DNA from: JACDAV01 sp964626755
GTDB taxonomy: Bacteria > Chloroflexota > Limnocylindria > Limnocylindrales > CSP1-4
Assembly: GCA_964626755.1 (NCBI GenBank)
Contig: CAZVGO010000014.1
Coordinates: 85,596 to 149,595 of the forward strand
Reading direction: 5' to 3'
Length of the DNA: 64,000 nt
The notes beneath the pieces are model-generated. The model had not been told where the DNA came from. It did not search any database and saw only the letters and a list, made by a program, of their open reading frames with translations. The position numbers and the translations under genes were made by a program. Shown one piece after another: positions 58,369 through 64,000 of this stretch (positions are counted from its first letter, which is position 1; each line of letters opens with the position of its first letter).

Positions 58369-59487
58369 ATGACCACACGAGCCCTGTTGCGTGTCGGCCT
58401 CGCCGTCGTCGCACTCATCGTCGCCGCGTGCGACACGTCCCCCTCGCCGTCGCAGACCGCCTCACCGGGCCAACCCACGGGGGTTGCGGCCAGCCCCGCG
58501 ACGACCGGCCCGGCCGTCAGCCGGCCACCGACCGGAGGGCGACTCGCAACGGTCCAGAGCCGCGGTCAGCTCATCTGCGGCGTGAACGGCGGGCTGCCCG
58601 GCTTCAGCTTCCTCGAAGAAGGAACCGGCACCTGGTCCGGCTTTGACGTCGACTTCTGCCGGGCGGTCGCGGCGGCCGTTCTCGGCGACCCGGCGGCCGT
58701 CGAGTTCCGAGCGCTGTCGGCCGATGACCGTGGGCCCGCCCTCCAGACCGGCGAGATCGACGTCCTGATCCGCAACACCACGTGGACAGTCACGCGTGAC
58801 ACGTCCTGGGGGGTGTTCGCACCGACGACGTTCTACGACGGCCAGGGAATGATGGTCACGGCCGCAACCGGCGCGGACTCGCTCGAGGACCTGGCCGGCG
58901 CCACGATCTGCGTCCAGTCGGGAACGACCACGGAGCTCAACCTGACGGACCAGATGCGGGCCCTGGGCGTGACGTTCAGCCCGCAGGTGTTCGGTGACAT
59001 CGATGCGACCTACGATGCGTACACCGCGGGCCGCTGCGACGCGGTGACCAGCGACCGCTCCCAGCTCGTGGCGCGCCGAACGACCTTCACCACTCCGGCC
59101 GACCACGAGCTGCTCGACGTCGTGATGTCGAAGGAGCCGCTGGGCCCGGTCACTCCCCTCGGCGACGATCCGTGGTTCAACGTCGTCAAGTGGGTCGTCT
59201 TCGCCACGTTCGAGGCTGAGGAGCAGGGCATCACCACCGCGAACGTCGCGTCGATGCGCGATACCAGCACGAATCCCGTCGTTCGGCGCCTCCTCGGTGT
59301 CGAGGGCGAGCTGGCTGCGGCCCTGGGCCTCGAGGCCGACTGGGTCGTCGACGTCCTGGGAGCCGTGGGCAATTACGGCGAGATCTACGACCGTAACCTG
59401 GGTCCGAGCACGCCGTTCAACCTGGATCGCGGCCCGAACCGGCAGTGGACCGACGGCGGTCTCCTGTACGCGCCGCCGTACCGGTAG
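58369..59487 (+). CDS. Polar amino-acid ABC transporter substrate-binding lipoprotein (AapJ/BztA-like)
   Basis: A 372-residue lipoprotein (signal ending VVALIVAAC, then a Ser/Pro/Thr linker) with a solute-binding type 3 domain: LICGVNGGLPGFSF, GFDVDFCRAVAAAVLG, DVLIRNTTWTVTRDT, GATICVQSGTTTELNL. The AapJ-like form with a broad (Glu/Asp/Gln/Asn) range is suggested by the NTTWTxxRD block. GGAGGAGAG precedes ATG 58369. First gene of a complete four-gene importer operon. Confidence 0.9.
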   Translation: MTTRALLRVGLAVVALIVAACDTSPSPSQTASPGQPTGVAASPATTGPAVSRPPTGGRLATVQSRGQLICGVNGGLPGFSFLEEGTGTWSGFDVDFCRAVAAAVLGDPAAVEFRALSADDRGPALQTGEIDVLIRNTTWTVTRDTSWGVFAPTTFYDGQGMMVTAATGADSLEDLAGATICVQSGTTTELNLTDQMRALGVTFSPQVFGDIDATYDAYTAGRCDAVTSDRSQLVARRTTFTTPADHELLDVVMSKEPLGPVTPLGDDPWFNVVKWVVFATFEAEEQGITTANVASMRDTSTNPVVRRLLGVEGELAAALGLEADWVVDVLGAVGNYGEIYDRNLGPSTPFNLDRGPNRQWTDGGLLYAPPYR

Positions 59488-59499
59488 TCCGAGCCTGAC

Positions 59500-59531
59500 G
59501 CCTCGGGGCAGGCACCGCGCCGCCCCGAGGC
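59500..59531 (+). terminator. Intra-operon hairpin between binding protein and permease genes
   Basis: GCCTCGGGGC and GCCCCGAGGC form a perfect 10-bp stem with a 12-base loop, 13 bases after the binding-protein stop and 29 before the permease start. Such hairpins commonly stabilise or partly terminate the binding-protein message so that it is made in excess. Confidence 0.6.
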
Positions 59532-59559
59532 ACATCCCCCTCGTCGCCAACCCGCGGCC

Positions 59560-60753
59560 GTGACACCGGCCCCCGGCTCGCCGCGCAGCACAGCCCACCA
59601 CGGGGCGGTCCCGCCGTGGCGGAACGTCCGCGTGCTCCGCATCGCCGGCCAGGTCGTGGCCGTCCTGATCGTCGTGATCATCGCCCTGGTGCTGTGGAAC
59701 AACCTCACCGGGTCGATGTCGAGGAGCAGCCTGACGTTCGGGTTCGGGTTCCTGAACACGACCGCCGGCTTCGAGATCTCCGAGAGCCCGATCCCCTACA
59801 CGGCGACGGACACGTACGGCCGGGCCTTCGTTGTCGGCCTGCTCAACACGCTTGTGATCAGTGTCGCCGGGATCGTCCTCGCCACGATCCTCGGGGTGAT
59901 CGTGGGAGTGGCGCGACTGTCGACCAACTGGTTGCTCAATCGCGTAACCGCCGGGTACGTCGAGATCATGCGGAACACCCCGTTGCTGGTGCAGCTCGTC
60001 CTGCTGTACGCGGTCTTCCTCCAGCTGCCTTCGGTGGCGAACTCGATCAGCCTGGGCGGATCGGTCTTCCTGAACCAGCGTGGCCTGTTCCTGCCGCGTC
60101 CTCTCGGGGAGCCGGGGCTGGGCCTGTGGCTCGCCCTTCTGGTGGCGGCCGTCGTCGTCGCATTGGCCACGCGGATGGTGGCCTCCCGCCTCGAGGCCGC
60201 AGGGCGCCGGTCGTACCACCTGGGAATGATCGGGATCGTGGCCCTGGTTGCGATCCCGGTCGTCGGGTGGGTCGCGCTCGGCGGCCCATTGCGGCTCGAG
60301 GTCCCGGTGCAGGAGCGCTTCAACTTCGTGGGCGGAGTCGTCCTCTCGCCGGAGTTCACCGCCCTGCTGCTCGGCCTGGTCGTCTACACAGCCGCATTCA
60401 TCGGCGAGGTCGTGCGCGGCGGCATCCAGTCCGTCAGGCGGGGGCAGCTGGAAGCTGCCTACGCGGTTGGCCTTGGACCGACGCAGACGCTGCGCCTGGT
60501 CGTCTTTCCGCAGGCGTTGCGGGTCATCGTTCCCCCGCTCACGAGCCAGTACCTCAACCTGGCCAAGAACTCGAGCCTGGCCATCGCGATCGGCTTCCCG
60601 GACCTGTTCAGCGTGACGAGAACGATGGCGAACCAGACAGGCCAGTCTGTGTCGGTCATCGTCCTCGTCATGGCTACCTACCTCGCGATGAGCCTCGTGA
60701 CATCGCTGTTCATGAACCTCTACAACCGCCGCGTCCAGGTCCTGGAGCGCTAG
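59560..60753 (+). CDS. Polar amino-acid ABC permease (AapQ/BztB-like)
   Basis: A 397-residue permease with about eight helices, including an extra central pair (LGLWLALLVAAVVVALATRM and LGMIGIVALVAIPVVGWVAL) typical of AapQ. VEIMRNTPLLVQLVLLYAVF is the family block, and QLEAAYAVGLGPTQTLRLVVFPQA the EAA loop. The GTG start at 59560 lacks a strong ribosome binding site. Its stop is directly followed by the ATG of the partner permease. Confidence 0.9.
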   Translation: MTPAPGSPRSTAHHGAVPPWRNVRVLRIAGQVVAVLIVVIIALVLWNNLTGSMSRSSLTFGFGFLNTTAGFEISESPIPYTATDTYGRAFVVGLLNTLVISVAGIVLATILGVIVGVARLSTNWLLNRVTAGYVEIMRNTPLLVQLVLLYAVFLQLPSVANSISLGGSVFLNQRGLFLPRPLGEPGLGLWLALLVAAVVVALATRMVASRLEAAGRRSYHLGMIGIVALVAIPVVGWVALGGPLRLEVPVQERFNFVGGVVLSPEFTALLLGLVVYTAAFIGEVVRGGIQSVRRGQLEAAYAVGLGPTQTLRLVVFPQALRVIVPPLTSQYLNLAKNSSLAIAIGFPDLFSVTRTMANQTGQSVSVIVLVMATYLAMSLVTSLFMNLYNRRVQVLER

Positions 60754-61953
60754 ATGAGCGGCGAGCGCCTCGCTCCGCCGGTCACCTCGGTGGGCCCGGT
60801 CGCGTGGCTCCGCCAGAACCTGTTCAGCACCTGGTACAACGCCCTGCTCACGGTCGTGGTCGGCGCCGTCCTCGTCGGACTCGCCATCCCGCTCGTTCAG
60901 TGGACCGTGACCGAAGCGAGGTGGGGCGTCGTCACCGCCAACCTGCGCCTCTTCCTCATCGGGCTCTACCCGATTGAGCAGGCCTGGCGGATCGGGCTGA
61001 GCCTCGCCATCCTCTCCGTCCTGGCGGGAGTGTCCGCGGCTGTCTACGGTGGCGCGGCGATCCGCACGCTGGCCGTCTCGCTCTCCGCGGGACAGGCGAT
61101 CCTCGCCGGGCTCGCGGCCGTGTCCGGGCTCGGGCCGGCCGTGACGTTCACGCTGCTGCTGGACGCCGCGCTCGTCTGGGCGGCGTTCCTCTTCGGCCTC
61201 CGCCGGCCGGTCTCACGCCGCGTTCTTGCCCTCGCCTGGATCGGGTCGGTCCCCGTCTCGGTCATCCTCCTCCAGGGCGTCGGGGGCGACGTGCTGCCCA
61301 TCGTGAGCACCAACCTGTGGGGCGGCCTCCTGCTGACGTTCCTGCTGGCGATCGTGGGCATCGTCGCCTCGTTCCCGTTCGGCGTCCTCCTCGCCCTCGG
61401 GCGCCGCAGCGACCTGCCGGCGGTCAGGTTCCTGAGCACGGCTTACATCGAGCTCGTCCGCGGCGTGCCGCTGGTGACGATCCTGTTCATGGCGGCGATC
61501 ATGCTGCCGCTGTTCCTGCCCGGTGGAGTCCGGATCGACCAGGTCTACCGGGCGATGGCCGGGATCACGCTCTTCTCCGCCGCCTACGTTGCCGAGAACG
61601 TCCGGGGCGGCCTCCAGGCGATCCCGACGGGACAGATCGAGGCCGCCCACGCGATCGGGCTGAACGCGGTCCAGACGAACCTGTTCATCGTCCTGCCGCA
61701 GGCGCTGCGGTCGGTCATCCCGGCGAACGTGGGCCTGTTCATCAGCCTGCTCAAGGACACGACGCTGGTGAGCATCGCCGCGGGCCTCCTCGAGCTCCTC
61801 GGCATCGGCCGCGCCGTGCTCGCCCAGCCGCAATGGTTCGGCGCGCATCTCGAGGTCTACGCGTTCATCGCCGTCGTGTTCTTCATCCTGTGCTACACGA
61901 TGTCCCAGGCCAGCTACCGGCTCGAGACGTCGCTGGGGGTCGGGACGCGATGA
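60754..61953 (+). CDS. Polar amino-acid ABC permease (AapM/BztC-like)
   Basis: A 399-residue permease. An N-terminal helix and four extra helices precede the conserved core (ADRSD-like loop, TAYIELVRGVPLVTILFMAA, QIEAAHAIGLNAVQTNLFIVLPQA as the EAA loop, ISLLKDTTLVSIAAGLLELLG). It forms the heterodimeric channel with AapQ. ATG 60754 is in the stop-start junction TAGATG. Confidence 0.9.
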   Translation: MSGERLAPPVTSVGPVAWLRQNLFSTWYNALLTVVVGAVLVGLAIPLVQWTVTEARWGVVTANLRLFLIGLYPIEQAWRIGLSLAILSVLAGVSAAVYGGAAIRTLAVSLSAGQAILAGLAAVSGLGPAVTFTLLLDAALVWAAFLFGLRRPVSRRVLALAWIGSVPVSVILLQGVGGDVLPIVSTNLWGGLLLTFLLAIVGIVASFPFGVLLALGRRSDLPAVRFLSTAYIELVRGVPLVTILFMAAIMLPLFLPGGVRIDQVYRAMAGITLFSAAYVAENVRGGLQAIPTGQIEAAHAIGLNAVQTNLFIVLPQALRSVIPANVGLFISLLKDTTLVSIAAGLLELLGIGRAVLAQPQWFGAHLEVYAFIAVVFFILCYTMSQASYRLETSLGVGTR

Positions 61954-61984
61954 TCGGCGGGCAGCCCAGGATGGAGGAGGTCTC

Positions 61985-62749
61985 GTGAGCAACGACCGGG
62001 AGGAGCAGGCGAAGCCTGCCGACATCATCGTCTGCCGGGACGTCCACAAGTGGTTCGGCCACCTGCACGTGCTGCGCGGCATCGACATGACCGTCCGGAC
62101 CGGCGAGGTCGTCGTGATCTTCGGCCCGTCCGGCTCCGGCAAGTCGACCTTCATCCGGACGATCAATCGCCTCGAGGAGCACCAGCGCGGTCAGATCGTG
62201 GTCGACGGCATTGAGCTGACCGACGACATCCGCAACATCGCGGCGATCCGGCGCGAGATCGGGATGGTCTTCCAGTCGTTCAACCTGTTCCCGCATCTCA
62301 CGGCGCTCCAGAACGTCACCCTCGGGCCGATCCGCGTGCGCAAGTGGCCGCGCAAGCGGGCCGACCAGCTGGCGATGGACCTGCTCGAACGCGTCGGCAT
62401 CCCCGAGCAGGCGCACAAGTACCCGGCCCAGCTGTCGGGCGGCCAGCAGCAGCGGGTGGCGATCGCGCGAGCCCTCGCGATGCAGCCGAAGATCATGCTC
62501 TTCGACGAGCCGACGTCGGCGCTCGACCCGGAGATGATCAGCGAGGTGCTCGACGTGATGCGCGAGCTGGCGGAGTCGGGGATGACGATGCTGTGCGTCA
62601 CCCACGAGATGGGCTTTGCCCGCGCGGTCGCCAACCGGATGGTGTTCTTCGACGAGGGCCTCGTCGTCGAGGAAGGCCCGCCCTCCCAGATCTTCGAGGC
62701 GCCGACCCAGGAGCGGACGCGGCAATTCCTCTCCCAGATCCTGCACTGA
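61985..62749 (+). CDS. Polar amino-acid ABC transporter ATPase (AapP/GlnQ-like)
   Basis: A 254-residue ATPase: Walker A IFGPSGSGKSTFIRTIN, Q-loop MVFQSFNLFPHLTALQNV, signature QLSGGQQQRVAIARALAM, Walker B IMLFDEPTSALDPEM and switch His in CVTHEMGFA. GTG 61985 has GGAGG six bases upstream. It completes the importer starting at 58369. Confidence 0.94.
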   Translation: MSNDREEQAKPADIIVCRDVHKWFGHLHVLRGIDMTVRTGEVVVIFGPSGSGKSTFIRTINRLEEHQRGQIVVDGIELTDDIRNIAAIRREIGMVFQSFNLFPHLTALQNVTLGPIRVRKWPRKRADQLAMDLLERVGIPEQAHKYPAQLSGGQQQRVAIARALAMQPKIMLFDEPTSALDPEMISEVLDVMRELAESGMTMLCVTHEMGFARAVANRMVFFDEGLVVEEGPPSQIFEAPTQERTRQFLSQILH

Positions 62750-62847
62750 CCCGGGCAAGAAACCACTCCGGGCGGACCGCGATCCGCGCGGCCGTCCGCT
62801 CGGGGCGCGACCGCTTCCAAGCCGTCGACGGTGAGACAATGTCGGTC

Positions 62848-63384
62848 GTGCGGCACGCCGGGAGCCTAGAGGCAGGGGGAGCAGGAGAGGCAAGCGCATC
62901 CCCCGCGCAGCCATCGCCGCCGCGCGGCGTGCTCCGCTGGCTGCTCAGCCTGCCCACCCACCTCTACCGGGCACACCTGGGATTCCTCCTCGGGCACCGC
63001 TTCCTCGTGCTCGTCCACGAGGGACGGCGCACGGGTCGACGCCACGAGACGCCCCTCGAGGTCGTCCGCTACGACCGGTCGACCGAGGAGGCCACGGTGG
63101 TGGCAGGCTGGGGTCGGAAGACCGCCTGGCTCCACAACGTCGAGGCCGGTCTGGCCCGCGAGGTGTGGATCGGGCGAGCGCGCTACGTGCCCGCCGTCCG
63201 TCGGCTCGACGTCGACGAGGCGGTGGCGGCCCTCGCACGCTACGAGGGGCGCAGCGGCCTGCCACGTTCCTTGGTGTGGGCGGTCCTCAGCCGGCTCCTT
63301 GGCTGGCGCTACGACGGCACCCCCGCCGCGCGCCGGCGGGCGGCCGAGCAGCTGCCGATGGTTGCCTTTCGCCCGGCAAGCTAG
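62848..63384 (+). CDS. Deazaflavin-dependent nitroreductase (Ddn)-like protein
   Basis: A 178-residue protein: LLGHRFLVLVHEGRRTGRRHETPLEVVRYD (split-barrel strands with the conserved GRRTGxxxxTPL loop, described in order), VVAGWGRKTAWLHNVEA and ARYVPAVRRL. This is the F420-binding split-barrel (Ddn) family pattern. GTG 62848 is preferred: GACAAT lies seven bases upstream, and the alternative ATG 62839 overlaps that -10 element. F420 use is family knowledge, not shown here. Confidence 0.8.
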   Translation: MRHAGSLEAGGAGEASASPAQPSPPRGVLRWLLSLPTHLYRAHLGFLLGHRFLVLVHEGRRTGRRHETPLEVVRYDRSTEEATVVAGWGRKTAWLHNVEAGLAREVWIGRARYVPAVRRLDVDEAVAALARYEGRSGLPRSLVWAVLSRLLGWRYDGTPAARRRAAEQLPMVAFRPAS

Positions 63385-63516
63385 AGGCCAGACCCGCGGC
63401 GTGCCGGGCCCGTGCGTCGCCTGGCTACCATGCGCACGCCGTGACGCGACCGCGCTCTACGCGCTGTTCGCGCATACGCTGGGCCCGGGCGGACGGCTCC
63501 GGAGCAGTTTGAAAGG

Positions 63517-63589
63517 CGTCCCCGGCAGGATTTGAACCTGCGACCTTCCGCTTAGAAGGCGGCTGCTCTGTCCGCTGAGCTACGGGGAC
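63517..63589 (-). tRNA. tRNA-Arg (anticodon UCU)
   Basis: Minus-strand cloverleaf of 73 bases. Acceptor GTCCCCG pairs with CGGGGAC; the anticodon loop CTTCTAA has anticodon TCT; the T arm contains GGTTCAAATCC. The discriminator is G and no CCA is encoded, unlike the tRNA-Lys gene. It reads AGA codons, which should be rare at this GC content. Confidence 0.95.
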
Positions 63590-63650
63590 GTGGCCACGAG
63601 TCTACCGCCAGTCCATGCGCGCCAGCGTCGCGTGGATCCCTTGGCGCCCG

Positions 63651-63656
63651 TACTAT
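63651..63656 (+). promoter_or_regulatory. -10 element (TACTAT) near the right edge
   Basis: TACTAT followed by five bases and ATG 63662, the first codon of a 14-codon frame. Confidence 0.45.
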
Positions 63657-63661
63657 CTCGA

Positions 63662-63706
63662 ATGACCGGCATCGGCCGTCAGCGAGGTACCGAGAAGGGG
63701 CCATGA
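63662..63706 (+). CDS. Possible 14-residue leader peptide
   Basis: ATG 63662 opens 14 codons ending in TGA 63704-63706, which overlaps the ATG of the next gene (ATGA). If transcription begins at the TACTAT element, this would be translated leaderlessly and couple translation to the downstream gene. The peptide is basic/glycine-rich (MTGIGRQRGTEKGP). It could equally be a chance frame in a short 5' leader. Confidence 0.35.
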   Translation: MTGIGRQRGTEKGP

Positions 63707-64000
63707 CCGACTGGGGTGCCCTGACCGCGCGAACCCTCGCGGGGATCGACGCCTGTGAGCCGATCTATCGGCCGACGACCTTCTGGGGTCCGGGTGTCCG
63801 CCGGCTCCTCGACGACCTCGATACCGAGGGACTGGGATCGTTCAAGTCGTGGTCGATGGCGGCGACCTGGTTCTATTCGACCTACGGGAACGGGTTCACC
63901 AAGGAGGCCATCGAGCGGACGTTCGTGACCGCCTCGCAGATCAATCCTGCGGTCCAGAAGCCGTGGTTCGTGACGGCACTGACCGGCGCCTACCAGGCGC
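63703..64000 (+). CDS. Partial gene, hypothetical protein (N-terminal 99 residues)
   Basis: The frame from ATG 63703 runs off the window. It has GAAGGGG just before the start and reads WGALTARTLAGIDACEPIYR, FWGPGVRRLLDDLD and WSMAATWFYSTYGNGFTKEA. Aromatic-rich and soluble in this part. No family recognised. Confidence 0.7.
   Translation, partial: MTDWGALTARTLAGIDACEPIYRPTTFWGPGVRRLLDDLDTEGLGSFKSWSMAATWFYSTYGNGFTKEAIERTFVTASQINPAVQKPWFVTALTGAYQA

Noticed and set aside
63442..63510. 23-codon frame after TACCAT near the right end
   Set aside because: Nine-base gap to GTG, Arg-rich random-looking peptide, no other support.
1..64000. CRISPR array, prophage or insertion sequence
   Set aside because: No regularly spaced repeats, no transposase and no phage structural genes were seen; the broken integrase is the only mobile-element trace.

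Overview
The window is high-GC bacterial DNA, densely packed with many 1-8 base gene overlaps. It carries two tRNA genes (Lys-CUU near the left end, Arg-UCU near the right end), a partial gene at each edge and no rRNA. Gene content (adenosylcobalamin acyl-CoA mutase with a separate small subunit, several acyl-CoA dehydrogenases, a BldC-like regulator, a deazaflavin-type oxidoreductase) and many leaderless starts fit a high-GC Chloroflexota (Limnocylindria-like) or an actinobacterium. This placement is inferred from style, not from a marker gene. All calls come from reading translations and motifs; no alignment or search was run.

1-2.4 kb: end of a kelch-type gene, tRNA-Lys, a broken tyrosine recombinase, a cupin and an RpiB-type isomerase. 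2.4-20.3 kb: a catabolic cluster of about 16 genes. It holds a CUT1-type sugar ABC importer without its own ATPase, an FGGY sugar kinase, four different NAD(P) oxidoreductase families, two metallo-beta-lactamase-fold hydrolases, cupins, a glutamate-semialdehyde-aminomutase-like enzyme, and a 2-oxoacid dehydrogenase complex split into E2 (5.4 kb) and E1alpha/E1beta (18.3 kb) with no E3. A HutC-type GntR regulator lies inside the cluster, and a recurring palindrome of the form CTANAC-N2-GTNTAG stands in front of most of its transcription units. This is the best candidate in the window for an undescribed system: one regulon for an unidentified sugar, polyol or sugar acid. An MFS gene and a short reading frame inside it look degraded.

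20.3-34.9 kb: an MMPL transporter/NUDIX/methyltransferase/aldehyde dehydrogenase operon; an acyl-CoA dehydrogenase; a hybrid histidine kinase; the B12-binding mutase subunit with its MeaB-type GTPase and a 3-hydroxyacyl-CoA dehydrogenase; GTP cyclohydrolase I; a histone-deacetylase-like amidohydrolase; an alpha/beta hydrolase lacking its nucleophile; a small zincin; and threonine ammonia-lyase. 34.9-44.7 kb: ArsR regulator and thioredoxin, a DinB-like pair, a large membrane-embedded alpha/beta hydrolase, the large acyl-CoA mutase subunit (with isobutyryl-CoA-mutase-type active-site residues), a lipoprotein, a J-domain fusion, another alpha/beta hydrolase and a nitroreductase. 44.7-56.5 kb: a six-gene operon ending in an ABC-2 exporter, a cupredoxin, a methyltransferase, an ECF sigma factor coupled to an unusual Ada-like methyltransferase, an EamA transporter, a second acyl-CoA dehydrogenase and a class III aminotransferase. 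56.5-64 kb: a BldC-like regulator, a gene-poor 0.55 kb, an SH3-like protein, a complete polar amino-acid ABC transporter, a Ddn-like protein, tRNA-Arg and a partial gene.

From about 22 kb onward many transcription units start directly at the translation start, 5-9 bases after a TANNNT (or GATACT/GACAAT) -10 element. The 2-20 kb cluster instead mostly uses strong GGAGG ribosome binding sites.
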